Position numbers and translations under genes: made by a program
The notes under the pieces: model-generated
The model's database searches: none
Seen by the model: only the letters and a program-made list of their open reading frames with translations
What the model was told of the DNA's origin: nothing
Part shown: one piece after another, positions 25,546 through 40,500 of the stretch
Layout of the letters: each line of letters begins with the position of its first letter
Numbering within the stretch: the stretch's first letter is position 1
NCBI GenBank assembly: GCA_013433145.1
Contig: CM024170.1
Coordinates: forward strand, 9,621,366 to 9,685,365
Source: Ascaris suum
Taxonomy: Eukaryota > Nematoda > Chromadorea > Rhabditida > Ascarididae
Length of the DNA: 64,000 bases
Reading direction: 5' to 3'

Positions 25546-28500
25546 CTACGCATCGACCAGCGAGCGAAGTTCATCCGGTGATGGATGCTCAGAAGGCGGA
25601 ATAACTGTCGAAGATCTCATCGTTGATTTATTGTCGGATGCCTTAAACGTTAACTTCTGATTGGATTTCAAAACCGTTTCGAGCGCATTTACTATTAAAA
25701 GTGGTGCAACTCAAACAGATATTATATAAGAAGGCAAAAGATGGCGAGTATTCTACCTCCAGTGGTAAAGCGTGTGAAGTCGATGCACTAATCGACTCCT
25801 TTTCCAGGAATCTGATGAACTGTTCTGAGATCGACATCGAACTTTGTGCCACAGGCCGTGATGGTCCGCCAAGCCCGAACCAGCCACGAGAGGCTGCCTG
25901 GTTTGCAGCATGAATCTTTGCTACATCCTAGAGAAGGTGAAAAATATTCATTACTTGAATGATTTCAGTCACATCTGGAATCCAAACCTTGGAATTTAAC
26001 TTGAACAGAATCTTCCAATAAAGCCCACAACACAAAATTTGGTACTCGAAAAAACCTACAGACCTCAGGTTCTTGAAGTAAAAGCTCAAATTTATTCGAA
26101 CACCTCAGAAAATAAAAGATTATTTAAGTCCAACAACATTGCCACAGTCATCATCTAATTTCCAAAAAACAGAAAACACAAGCAAACAGCTGACTTGTTA
26201 AGTGCACCAATATACTCAACTAATTCAACCACACCATACGAAGCAATTTGCAGGCACAAAAATTACTCGTAAAAATTCACACCAACGGAGTCAAAAAAGC
26301 GATCAATACATTGATAACTAAGAAGTTAATGTATAACGAATAGAAAAATAAGAAGCACACCTCCTGCGGATATCCAAGCACAGAGGCCAGCAGCATTGCT
26401 ATATCGGGCTGTTTGCTTTTTTCGGCTGTGAAATACGACAGAAACAGTTGTCTGAGTGTCTGATCGTCAATATGGTATGTCGATGAAGACGAAGAAGCAG
26501 TCGCCTGAGCACGTTCGTCAAGCTGCATCTCCAGTTCGTCGATCACCTTATACAAAAATTCACATCACGCACAAATGTTACAAGAAAGCATGCCAGGTGA
26601 GAAAGGAACAACAAAAATGGGTGGGATGAAGTTGAGGGCGGGAGAAAAAGAGGGGGAGAGAAGGGAAGTGAGAAGACGTTGGAGGGAGAGAGGAGGGGAA
26701 GGTGAGATGGAAAAGGATAACAGGAGGAAATTAAGACATCAGTTTAAACACTGGATCTTTTACCCATAGATTAGAGAACCTAGAACCTCATCGTCGTTCC
26801 ACCTTCTAATATCACTGAGAGGTTTGTGCACACGAATAAATGTATTTATCACTAGCACGTTCAACATGCACTAAAATATCAAAAAGCATGAAGCGCATGT
26901 GGCTTTGCTAGCAACCGACTGAAAAAGTCTACAAAAGACTCATCATAAGCTGTAAGTTAATAAGAATCGAGTATCTATTGGCCTTCTCAGTAAGTCAGTT
27001 CGTCAACGGTGCAATCAGCATAACAGTTCGAACTCAGAGAAGCCCTATTTGATCAGCTGTTAAATATATCCACACAAAAACAACTCCATGCGTGCTAGAA
27101 AGCATACTTCGCAATACCGAATCTAAATGGAAGTCAATGCAGCTCTTTTTCGCATCATATATGTACGTGCACGACTCTTGAATAATTCGGGAAGTTTCCA
27201 GTCGAGCTCATCCGCCTTTATAATTTGATGCAAACAATAGCGTCAAATTAGGTTGACGCCTCCGTATCAGCTCCGCCGATATGGTCCAATATTTCAAGTA
27301 CTCGAAGTGAATCTAATTTTTGGCGTATCGCATTCAATGACGTTCCACATCGACCGCAAAAAATGATTTCCAATCTGATAAAAAAGTTTTTCATGAAAAC
27401 ATCAGGAAAGAGAAAAGCTTTACCGTTTCTTTACGAGAGATTTCCTCCTTCAAATGGACAGCTGAATCCTCGAGAACTTGCTTTTCCAAAATTAGCGACT
27501 GCTCCTTGTTCCGTAGGGTTATCAATTCGTCTTTTATTTTCTGAAAATTCAGCTAAGAAATACATATCAATAATTTAATTGTTCGTTGAGATTTTTCTTG
27601 GGCAATGGAATTTACAACAGCAATTAATGGAATTAACACGTTATTATATGAAATTAAATTGTTCTTCGAATTAACTAGGCGGACATAAACATAGTAATTA
27701 ATAAGATCGAGTCATTCGATCAAGAGAATGAAGCAGAATAAATCGAATGTTCGCTCAAGAAACGCGCAGATATGCACTTAACTGAGAGTCACATTCTCTC
27801 TCGTTGCAATGTTCATTTGTGATGGTATCCACGCTTTACGAGCTATAAATACTTCATTTAGCTTTGCAGGTATTAGTGTTGCACCTGAGGACGTTTATCA
27901 AAAATCAAGGAGAAGTTTATTTGGAAAGCACCGTTATCCCTGAGTTAGGCATCCATTTCCAATGCAGTCCTAATACCGATACTTCAACTATAAAACTAGA
28001 GCCGAAGGACATAAACATCGCAGTTCGACCTTTGGGGGTCGAAATTTTAGTACAACCTTGGAAGTTGGGGGGAAAATGCCATTCGTTTCAAAGAACCACA
28101 ATATGGCACACTAATAAAATAATACCCCCCAAAAAATACCTCCATTTCGGCTTTGAGTTGTCGCATTTCCTCTTCATGAAGTGCAATTTGTGCCTCGTGG
28201 TCGGAGCCAAGATCACGAAGTACTATCTGCAAGTTGGAGAGTGCTTTTTGCGCATCGACTAACATCTTCTCCGTGGCGTGCAGTCGTTCCAACGCTTCTA
28301 GCTTTTCTTCTTTTAGCCGATCGATTTCGTTCGACAATTCGCTTATTTGCTGCTGAAATAATATTTCAATTTAGTGTTCAGATCACAAAATCCCGCCTTC
28401 CACAACCGCTAAATTTATGCAATTTTGCAGGCTCACTTCCTAAACAATGAAAGAGAAAACAGAGTGGTTGGATTGAAAGTAATGTTCTTATCTGAAAAAG

Positions 28501-31500
28501 AGGCCGGTGACGCCGAAAACTTTCTTTCTGATTGTACCCACTTTCTAAAAACCCCGAAAGTGCAATTACGTCATCACCGTTAACTAGGTGGGTGGATTGG
28601 ATGGGAAAGGAGGGTTGCCCATATGTGGTTCAGGTGATGACCCTCATGATCCGCCATCACAATCAAGGATCCGAAATATTTTGACCGATACCGCGTTCCT
28701 CTCTCTTTCTTGATGCCTGCATTTCTTCTCACTATGCATTACCTAGCTGAGACGCGCTGTGTATTCCTTTACGGTGAACAGTTAACAAGAACCACAACTA
28801 AAAAACAATATAAACACACGTCCCAAGAATATAGTAGACGCTTTAAGACAGCTGTAGACCTTAGTTTCTGCAATATTTTGCTTCAACAAAACCGACCGGC
28901 TGCACCACGACTCAGAATAGGCTTGGTTTTCATAATAACTGCTGTAGATAAGCAAAGCAGCACGAACATTACAGCATGGCCGAGCACTCTTAATTCTTGA
29001 TCTTCATTGAGGGATTCCAATTGTAACCTCTTTCTAGCCCTATCCTAGCCAGATACCAGTGGTGCCTTCACATCCCGTGTAGAGTCCGAGACAGTCGCGC
29101 ATATGCCACTAAAGTCGACAAACATAGTGAAGTCTACCTCCACCTCAGGAACCTCGTATATTAAGGCTTAAACAATTCTAATTCCCACACCCATAAAAAT
29201 AAGGTGCCCAACAATTATGCAAAAATGTTGGATCGCCACAATGTTGTTTTGCTGTCAAATGTTCGAACTGTAAATTTTGCCACTGAAATGCAATGGAATT
29301 TCAATTTACAGCTTTAAATTGGCTTGCGCACGCAAATATACTCTGCAGAATGAATTGCATCACCGAAACCAACTGATGCAACATGCATCGCACCATAACA
29401 ATTATGTGTCTGAGCTATAAAACGACCACCTCAAATATCACTGCAGGCGTTCTAGAGGTGACTAGTGTAACCATAGTGCTGGCTGGCTCATTTTATAAAC
29501 ACCGATTCATTAGCGCTTACAAGTTTATATACATAAGATTAAGCGTTTCTATGGCACCATATCACCATTAATGAAACGATCCCCGTCCTTTTCCTTTAAC
29601 GCATTACCCCTCCCGCTTACTATTTCCCTTTTCTCCGATATGTCAACTCACCAATAAATTTTGATGACGATACATCATAAGTCAAAAGTTAAAAAAAACC
29701 CAAGAAATCAACTAAACGCTTTTAAAACATGTAAATAAATAAATACTACAGAAAAACTCTTCCCTCCACAAAATCATTTCAACGCCCACAATGCAGTTAC
29801 CTCCCACCAAAAGTCCATCGTCAAGAAAACGACCTTCTGAGACGACATCACCGCATCCCTCCTGCTGTGGAGACAATTATGGAAACAACCTCTCCAAACC
29901 ATCACCAGAATATAATGAGAAGGATAGACATTTTGTGGAAAACATTGCAAGTGAAGAATTGAAAATTGAAAATATTTGCAGAATTTGCAAATGACTCGAT
30001 TTGCAAATTACAAATTAAAAGTTCAGCAACTGAAAATCGCGGATCGACAAGCAAAACTGATCAATCAATAGGAACAAGAGCTTTTGATCAATTCAGTGCA
30101 AATCATGAGATCATTCAATGACAATCTGTCATTTCTTCAACACTCTTGGCCTGGAACTTTTCCATATAGCTCCCAACTCCGTCTCAGTTCTATAATATGC
30201 GAGCTTCATCACTATTGCCGTATCAAGTAGCCTTAGCAATGCACAATCAATATAGAAGTAAATCGCCTTTAAAGACCTTTGACAAATTTCTCTGCGATCT
30301 TATTTTTCTGATTGTCGATTAAAAGAACTTACCAACTATACGGCAAATTTTCTGTCGAATGAAGGTGTAAGAAATCCAAATATTAAATATCAGCGAAGCA
30401 CAAATCTGCTGACAATAATAAAGATATATAGGAACTTTTGTGTAAACTATGATAAACAAGCCCACAGTTGAACAGAGAACTGTAAAAGGGCTTCGAAAAA
30501 TTCTGCGTGTTAGTCCAAAAACTTCAGGAAAATCTGCACTGCGCTTGTTTCAAATAAAAACTTCCTACTCTGCTCGAAAATAAAGAAATTTAAACATGAC
30601 GTGGCAGTACTTCCACCCCTTCTAAGCATGATCCGCGCACGTCATGATAGCCTTAATCCAACTAGAACGCAATTCTTCTAAGTCATACTTATGCAAGCTA
30701 TCTTCATAGAAAACATACGCGCACGCTGCAACAGCATTCCAATTCTACATGAAAGAATCGTGTTCAACTCTCAGTGATAGCGTGCAATTGCATGCGTAAT
30801 ATCAAGGCCCCTGAAGCAAGCTTGTAACACGTAAATGCTTCACTTACAACACTAATTGTACGTTTCCTTAGAGGCGTTGTGCCCAAAGCTTGCAGCCTTT
30901 ATCTTCCACCACCACTTATTTTCTTGTTTTCTTACAAATCTTCACGAATATACCACGTCGTCTGCCCATCTCCCTCTCGCTGAGTGGTGATGAGGATGTA
31001 CCCCTACCTGAAGCAATCCGCACTCGTCCCTCTTAAATCGCCACGAAAAGCTCATGACGCTAACCTCTCCTGAAATTGCAGAAAAGATAACTATCATGTT
31101 CTCCGAAACAAGGTGTGCAAGCAGACACCTGGTAAGTATTAGTCGACTGGATCACCGTATCGGCCGTTGCCTCAGTTTTCGCTTCCAACTCTCGCACTCG
31201 CTTTCTTAGCTCAGTTTCCCTTTCCTCTGCCAGAACTGCTTCTTTCGTCGAGGTTTCTTCAACGGCAAGAAGATGCTCACGCAATCGCTGACATTCGCGT
31301 GTCGCTTTATCTCGTGTCTCCATACAGCTGAATTATCTCATATTTCAAATTTGAATCATGCCTTAATCAAACTCCTTGTTTATCTCAGGTAAAAGCAAGG
31401 CGTCCTGAATATTCCGAGCTATTGCATCTTCCAAAATAAATCGATCATTATGTCCTCTTATTCCAAGCACCGACACGTAAGCTCTGATATTTTTATAAAC

Positions 31501-34500
31501 AGTGAGACGCTTGGTTCGTTTCTGTTTTAGGTTTCACTCTCGCCTTTCCGGTACTGTTCTTTCTTCTCTGTTCTATATTTCTAACACTTATTTCAGCACA
31601 CCCAATAAAATGTTCTTTTTTTTCTTGCTGACGTCCTAAATCCAATAAATAGCAAGAATTCGAAGGGAAACGTAAGCAGACCACTGCAGCAAAATTCAAC
31701 AATACCTGGCGACTTCTTTTTCCAAACCATTTATCTTTTCCATATTGCCCTTCAATATTTCAGCGACCTTCTCCTTCTCCGCGATGAATGCTTGTAATTG
31801 CCCATGGTAGGCAACACTTTCTGCATGCTTCTGCTCGACGAGTGTCACCAACTCGCCTCGCACTCTCTCTGCCTCGGAAATCGCCAATTTCGACTGCAAA
31901 AACGATGTACCATTAGTAACGCCGTATACGATGAAGACAGATGACAGCCCGATGGTCATTCAGCAAATTCGAACATTCTAACAATAAAAACATCACCTCA
32001 TATATGATTACACTTAACCCGGAACATGATGGTCAATTATGAACGAAAACTTTATAACGTAAACGCTAGAAGTGAACGCTCACTGCTATCAATGCACAAT
32101 GAGTTCGATTCCAGAAAGATCAAAACCAAATTACACATGCATCCAACTAAGGAGGATTCTGCCAGCGAAGAGAAGTGCAACGATCAAGGAAATTTATGCT
32201 GGAAGATAGGTATAATACCTTTCAAGGGTAACTCAACGAGGCATGTAGGAGCGACACTAAGTACACCATTAACACCTCAACAGGAACAACCTAGCAACAG
32301 AAATAGTTCCCTGGTATAACTGCGATGATAACCTTATGCGTCACAAGTGAAAATAATTATGCTCCACTGTGGAATAGCAGAAATAAATGGGATCATTTAG
32401 GCGATTACAGATAAGCGCTGTAGTGAAGCATGATCACGAGCATATTCAACCTGGCTCGTTTAATGTGAAAGAATTAACCGTTTCGCTGTATTATTTTTGG
32501 TTTCGTCCTGAAGCATTTTTTTGATCTGGTTGCTAGTAGTCCGCATTGCATCTTATTCCGAACAATTTCGGACGACTCGAAAAATGGCAAGTGAGAATGG
32601 CATGAGGCTAATGCATCCTCCATTAATTTGAACTCAATTCCCTTAAAAGGGCCTTCAGAGAAATTTCTTCCAGAAGTGCAACGGTTCCCTTGTAAATTTT
32701 ATGGTTGTACTCGGCATATGCCTAGTCTTAGCAGTGATGGTAACTATCTGATTGAATTTCGGTCGGAAGTCGAAATTTCGGTTAGTTTCTACCGAATAAA
32801 AATCGGCTTTAACTTTGTTCTGTTGCAACCGAAATTTGGTCTTCACATAAATCCTTTCTACTGGTCAGTAACCAATATTTGGAACGTTGCGAACAATATT
32901 CGGTTCACGCCAAATGCCACGGCCGACGCTCCGTGACCGATTCTTTGAAATCTGGTCGGTTTCAACGGAATTCCGATTGCGCACGAATGCATTCAGTCGG
33001 CTAAATCACAACTGCCACCTCCTTTTGTATTTTCTGAGTATATTTCTAAGAATGTTACAGCATGATGATATTCAACCAGCAGAAACGATCGACAAAAGTG
33101 GCTAAAAAAGACTCCACACGTCTATGATAAACGGCTTGGAGAGAAGGCGGAAATGATTCGGCTAAACTTTCTTGCGTACTGATTGTCATACCACTGCACT
33201 AAGTTGCAGAATAATAGGGGGCTGAGAGATGATGGAAGTATTTAATACGTACACTTTCCAGATCGTTCGCAAGCGTCGTGTTTGATACTTCAAGTATAGC
33301 ACATTTCTCTTCAATTGCTTGCAGCTTCTCCTTTAAAGCTGCCAATTCTGCATGCGCCTTGCTCACATCCTCTATATTTACCTGAGAAAATTGTGTGTGA
33401 AGAATACACTCAAAGATTCATTGCAATGACGATCCAGGACTTGAAAAAACATTCGATGCTATCTGAATTTAAGTTAAATATGCCGACGACAACCTCATCT
33501 CTGATATGTTTACGCCCTACAAGTCAAAACAGAATTTTCATACAAAAAATTATATGCTGCAAATGAAGGTGATATAACTTTAGAAGTGATTCACCCCCCC
33601 CCCCCCCCCCCAAAAAGGTAGTCGACGTGTAAACCTATATCAACCAGAAACAACGAGCATCTTTGTTTTTGTTGCTTTCGCAGTCCTCGAATGATGCAAA
33701 CTGTCCAGAAAACCGAACAATCTATAAACACCTATGATCAAACAGTTATTGCGTGAGAACTTGATCCGTATTAAAATTCCTAATAAATTGCATAAATTTC
33801 ACTGAAAGCAGCTTGTTCACAATGCATCACAGTGAGTAGTAAATGCTTTTATAAAAGATTTATTGCCATCGCTTATTCAACTCCATTAAAGAGCTCTATT
33901 TAAATTGTTGTTAAACAAGAATAAACCTACCGATGGAACAGCACTAAGTTGCTCCTGCATCGACCTCTTGCATTCACTCGCCTCAGATAGCTCATTTTGT
34001 AGTGCTTCCACACGTTGGAACATCTGAAATCAATGAAAATTATGCTTGAACTACGTTTATATTGAGCACCTCCATAATTCAATACACGAATCTTTTATTT
34101 CATCTCATTTAAGCGATGAATCTTGCACTGCATTCCTGCAGCTTGTTAGCATTACAGTGAAGAAAGGTAGCAGGATAGAACAACAGAGAGGGAGAGAAAG
34201 AGATGGAACCAATAATACCACTTTGGATGCATCTATATAGTATATATGGATTAAATACAAAAAAATCACAGAAGATGCAGCTTTTATCAAAAAATAAATT
34301 CCCAAGTTTACATATATCATTTTTTTTCAAGGGCAGCGACAATTTACTAAATAGTAATCACAATTGAAAACTCAACTATTTTTTCTAGGAAACCCCAACA
34401 AATTTACATATATCATACATAAATTCACTGCCATCATTCTAGACAATAATTCATAAATATAACGGTAAAAACAGCTGCAGGGTTGTGCACTGACGGAAGA

Positions 34501-37500
34501 GATATAAAGGACGCCAACGATCAACGTAGTATATCGAGACACAACCCAAGTATTTAAAAAAAAATCATGTCTCGGCTCATAACACCATCACTGCTGCCAA
34601 CGATCTCATGTCTGATATAAAGTTGAGACACCTCTAACGATAACACTATGGGCCGATAGGTTAGTACAACCCTTCTGTACTACGCGATACGAATCATGAC
34701 GCACCAACCAAGTGCAATCGGTCCTCATATCATAACACAAATAATTACTGTCGTGAAAAATGCACTATGACAAAGGAATACTAAAAGGCGAAAACACATT
34801 TAAATAGGTGAAAAAAAAAAAATGTTCTAAATAAGTCACCTCTGCTTTTTCTTCCCTCATTGTTTCTAGTTCGTTCTCGATGACGCGCTTCGCTTCCAAA
34901 ACAGAGTGCAGCTCCTTCTTACACTGAAATCACAATTTACAATAATTCCATCATTCAAGAAATAATTGTTCTGTTCCTTAACTAGCAAAAAAGTTTCGAA
35001 AAAAGAGAAAGAAAAAGAAAAACAACCGCCCACAAGACAAACTAATAAGATTGACTGCAAAACAACGCATGACCTGAGCTTGTTGCCCTTCGCAAGCTTT
35101 CAGCTGCTCCTTCAGATGAACGTTCTCTTCCTTGATTGAATTCAGCACCCTCTCTTGCTGAAACAACTTAAGCTATCAGAATTATGTCAAGTCCTTAATC
35201 GAACATATCTACTGATGCTGTCACTGATTTGATGTATGTACAGCCAATAACTTGGATGAGTGCGAAAATTTCTCAATCTCGAGCTTCATTATTTAGCCCT
35301 TTGTCTCGCAAAATGGTCAAGAACATCCAAACGTGAGAAATTATCACTTCTAAAGATGAAACGACAAGCACACCAACTTCTCTCAAGCAGTTGTAATCTG
35401 ATCCCGTTAAGACCGCGCTGGACAGCAGCGCTTGGCAGTGAAAATGAACGGAAAAAAAAGTTGTGGGAAAGATCCCTGAATTGGGGACCCTTCCTCTCTA
35501 CTTGGTAATCAACGAGGTGAAAAACCATCCGGCAGCTACCGAATAATTTCGTTAAAAGAAAAGCAACATTACTGAAACTTTTATGCATAAATTTCACCAT
35601 CTTGCAGTTCATTGCAGTTCAAATTACGCTTAATGGGAATATGTTTGCAACATTTACATACTTTTACATGAATCGTTCAACTGAGTGGGATTCTATAGAA
35701 AATGATAAAACAAATTTGGAACAAGCAGTGAAACAGCTGATTTGGCTTACTAGCATGGATCCTAAAGGTCAAGCAAAAGCTTTGCTACGTTCTCATATTC
35801 TGAACACAAAATGGGAATTCAACAAGAAAATTAATCAACCTCACCAAGTAAACAATACAAGGCAAGAAAAATAAATAAACTGCTGAAACGCAGGTGGTAG
35901 ATGAATAATTTTAGAAATGGAGACAGGAAGATTGCGTAAAGACATGGCCTGGTATTAACAGTCAAATTCTTCCTCTCGTATTGAAACATTTCTAAATTCA
36001 TTCAACGATCAAATAAAACAACCTCGACCAATTGTTCGTTGGTGACCTTCAATCGTTCCTCTAACGTAAGCTTTTCTTCGCGAATGTCATTCAGATCCTT
36101 TTCATACTGGAATCGGAATAAAGAGAATTTTAACGAACCAAAATTTGCAACATCACTTTTTATAGCAGTATCAACTAAAAACCAATCTAATATGGTAAGA
36201 TATATAAGTAATCAAGTTGAGTCTATAAACGCAACCGTTAGTCCTTCTATTAACAGTGAACTTGACGGCTGCATGAAAGCTCCGCCTAGTCGGTCTCATG
36301 TTATCAGCGTCGCAGAATGCGACCAAGAAGGTCAATGCGCCACGAGATGGCTACTCATCATCATTCACACTTGCTGCCTAAGATAGCAACAGAAAACAAC
36401 GGCCAAAAAAATCAATTAAAGTTGCCTGACTGGATACGAACATGTTTATATCAGAGCTATCAAAGCGAACTAGCTGCATTAGATGAACTCAAAATATTCT
36501 CGAAAGTATGAACACAATTTCAGCGATAGAATTGATGGTCGCATTTTGTAATTACAGAGGCAATCCATTATGAGAGGTGTAATACTCAGAATTGAAGAAG
36601 AAGATGGATTTATGCAACAATGTGCGGGAGCAAAAAATTTAATAAATGGCATAAGGATGTAAGATGGCCAAGAGTTTTCATGAAGCTCCGAGCATTTTCG
36701 ACGAGGAATGCATGACCAATAACAACTAGGCTATCTGGAAAAAATCCGCCTGAGCTCTTGATGAACGTATTCGAGCGTTTACCGTCTCTTAACAAGCCCC
36801 TTCCCCCTCCCCCCCCCCCCCCCATTTTGTCAACGCCGCTCTCAAATGGACCAGCGTGCAGAAGTGACAAAAAAATACCCGTTGCTTTAGAGAGAGAAGT
36901 TCCTCCGCATGTTCTTTATTCTTTGCATCAATTTCCCTCTTAACTTCCTCCACCGCTGAGACGGTTTCCTCTTTGTGCGATGATTCCAACTCCTCCACCC
37001 GGCTAAGCAACTGAAATTTTTGATGAGAATTGCATATATTACAAAGAGATATCCAGGGGATTTCTTGCTGAATGCAGTATAATAAAAAAGAGTGGCGGTC
37101 AAAACTGCTGAAGAATTGCGTGATAAAATTCCACGATTTTCGTCTCATGTTTCATGAAGATCAATCAATTTCTTTTCGCATCGCCGCCAATAACTAATCA
37201 ATAGTTGAGAAGGCAAGAAAGAGGACTGAAGTCTTTCCGTCATTAAAAAAACGGAAATCAACCAAAAATGCGTCCTGCTTCCGTCACATTCCAACAAGTA
37301 AATTTTTTGTACGCAGCCGCATACTCCTAACATCAATGTCCCTTTAAGGAGGATTATTAAAAGTTACATATTAAGGGCGGAAATAATTCGCCGAGGAATA
37401 AACAAGTAGATAAATAAGTTTAAAACCATGCATCACTCACCTTTGCATTTTGATCTCTGAGGGTATCCAGTTCAGCATTAACCTCTTTGAGTTTTTCCTC

Positions 37501-40500
37501 AGTTCGGATTAAATCTCTCTCCACTTCCATCTTTTCGCGATCATTCTTATTTGCCTGAAAAATGGTCTCTGCGATCATGTGCCTTTTCCATATAAACATT
37601 TTACATCCACTAAAGATCAAATGTACCAACGAGAAACCTTTACACAGCCTGTTACTGCTCTTTGCCACCCATATTAGGAAGAACTCATTAAGCCTTGTGT
37701 ACCAAATCCATAAAACAATAGTATTAAGCACTGAGATCGAAAGCAATCAACCAATGAAAACACGAGCGAGATAAAACGAACCCAATCGCGCATCTGACTA
37801 AATGCTTCAGCATGGATTTGCTGCTGTGACTGCAATGCATTCGTTTGTGCCATCAGCTCATCAACGCAATTCTGACGCAGTTCCAACTGCAATAATTATT
37901 TATGGACGAAATGAAAGCGATTTGCAATTAACAACGTCAATTCACTTCTTTTTCCTCAATTATGCATCTCACCACGCCGCAGGCGAATTAGTTCAGTTGA
38001 AGAAAGCCAGTAAAGGAGGATCTGGAAGGAATGAAGGCGATCCGCAACTCGGTGGATCATTTTCCGATGAGATTCCTAGTCAAAGACCGGATTGCCTGCA
38101 TTCTCTGTTCTTTTCCTTCTTCAATAAACAAGCAAGACGAAAAATGACCACTTTTAGAATGGGTTTTGATAAAGTAATGTTGTTAAACAAGCGCTGAACC
38201 GATTCGAAAGCTAAAAATCATAACCGCGAGGTGCTGCAGTTTAACCCCACCCCCCCCCCCCCCCCTCCTCTCGCTACAGATTCTTCGACCGCCCGATACG
38301 GACTCACATTACATATGAATTGTTGTTCGTGCAATACATAATGCAAATGGGTGCCTAAACTGAAGAAAAACATAAACGCTGCAAATCGAACTATGAACTC
38401 TGACTCGGACTACCAATATAACCAAATAAAGATATTTGAAAATTGGCACCTCCTTTTCAACCTCGCACTTTTGTCGACGCAATTCTTCGCACTCTTCCGT
38501 TTTCTCAGTAATCATTGCAAGTGCTTCCCTCATCTCGTCCATTAACGAGGCACCAGTGTGTGCACCGCCCGACGTACCGGCCGCCAACGATGCATCCCAA
38601 TCTGCCATCTGCAACATTGCGACTAAAAATTAGGATATTTCTTACACTTCACAGAATATAAATTTAAAAAATTGGTTTATAAAAATTCAGCCATAATAAA
38701 ACACTTGAAGAGATTAATCGCAAAGCACAGAATATTCCAGCATTTGCTCAAAGCAACAGCTGCATCAACTAAACAAATTCGGTTCATATTGCAAGCAAAA
38801 CAACAATATGAAATACAATATTTCTTGGCAAATGAAGAATATGTAAGAACTACCTGTAGTCGCTCCTCAAATATTATAAACGAGTTTTTAGTTATGCATC
38901 TAAAACAAAAAACTTCCACAGGTTTTCCTATCAGAATAAACTCTGGATATGAATACGGAAACGAATGATTACAGACTATGGATAATAAACACGAAAATAA
39001 ACATCGCAGCGACCTATTCCATTCAACTAAAAGGATCAATTAGTATCTGCTATGGGCAATGGAACAAGTGAAAAATATCACTCAAAGTATCGAAGAAAAA
39101 AAAGTATGGAAATGTGGAAATGAAATGATGAAAAAAGAAATACATTAGACGGCTATGCAAGCTAGGAGCGAAGTTGGGTAGGATCAAACTTCGAAATAGG
39201 TCAAAAAACTTCCGAAGAAATTGTTGCATACAATTCTAGCAAATCCGGCAATCTTATCTATCGACCGACAGCGAAATGTGGACCCAAGAACTCCTCCAAC
39301 TATACTACATCAAATTTCTTTTGTATTTTGCTAAGAGGTGTTTCTAAGAAATTAAAACTACGTTAATATTTGCTTCATACTTATTTATTTTATAATGTAT
39401 TCTGATTCACGCAAAGGGTACAATGCGTACATTATCCTCATATGCGATAAAACACCTGAAGCCTCATCGCTGCTATCCACTTCGTAAAATGGAAAATGTT
39501 GGTGTGATGGCACTTTTTTCATTTCACCTATCCTCCATAATAACAAATCCTAAAGAATAATCCCTCAAAACACAAACACAATAGAAACAGATTGCAATCA
39601 CGAATAGGCCGCCATCGAAAAGTGTGGACGATTTCACCTGAGCTAACCTTTTCCCATCCATTATTGGAATCGGTGGTTCCCTCACTGCTCGACGCTTTCC
39701 CCTCAGTGGTAGCAACTTTCATTTCCACAATATCGGCCGCACCTTCACCTACCACTGATCGGTAACGATGCAGTGCTGTTTCACTCTCTGTGATGCGCAT
39801 CTTGCACTGCTCCAACTCCCTTTGCGCATTGTCACGAGCTTCGCTTACCGATGCCAGCTCACACCGCCATGCTTCTTCCTCAACAAAACATTCAACTCTG
39901 TTAATAATACAGATGGCTTTCATGATATTTATCGAATGCAGTTCGACAGCAACCGCTTCCTTCACTCAGCGATTTACCCACGTTTGCTATCCCTCTCACC
40001 GATATCCCATTCAGAAGTTTCAGACTCCTTAACAGCTCCACGAGATGAGAAAGAAATCGAGCACTCTACGATTGTTCAACAGCAGGAGTTTCAAGTTTAA
40101 TTACCTGTTTGAAATTAACTGTTTAATTAATCAACTTAACTGTTTAATTACCTAACACCGAACTTCCTGCCGCAAAAACAGCAAGGATGTTTCTTAAAGA
40201 AATACCTTTTCTCCATGCTCAGCCTGAAGCTGTACAAACTTCTCGCGAAGTATCCTCAGTTCATTGTCGCTCTTCTCCAGCATATCCCTAATTTCAACAA
40301 ACTTATCCAAACTTGCACCCATTGCCATATTATCTCGAGCCAGTTTTCGTTCGACTCTCTAAACACAATACGCATAAGATAAAGCAATTCAGGCATAAGT
40401 TCGTGCTGAGAACAAAACATTTTTTGTGTTAGATCATGTCGTTTCCATTTATAACGTTATATCATTGTTAACATGCATTTTAAATGATGAAAAAGAATGT

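Noticed and set aside
26575..26769. 64-codon Glu/Arg-rich + strand frame
   Set aside because: It is the translation of a low-complexity purine tract in a sql-1 intron.
27864..28262. 132-codon + strand open frame
   Set aside because: It overlaps a well-supported minus-strand sql-1 exon (28140-28352) and is its antisense shadow plus intron.
32095..32120. GTTCGATTCC resembling a tRNA T-loop
   Set aside because: The flanking bases do not pair as a T-stem, and no acceptor or anticodon arm can be built.
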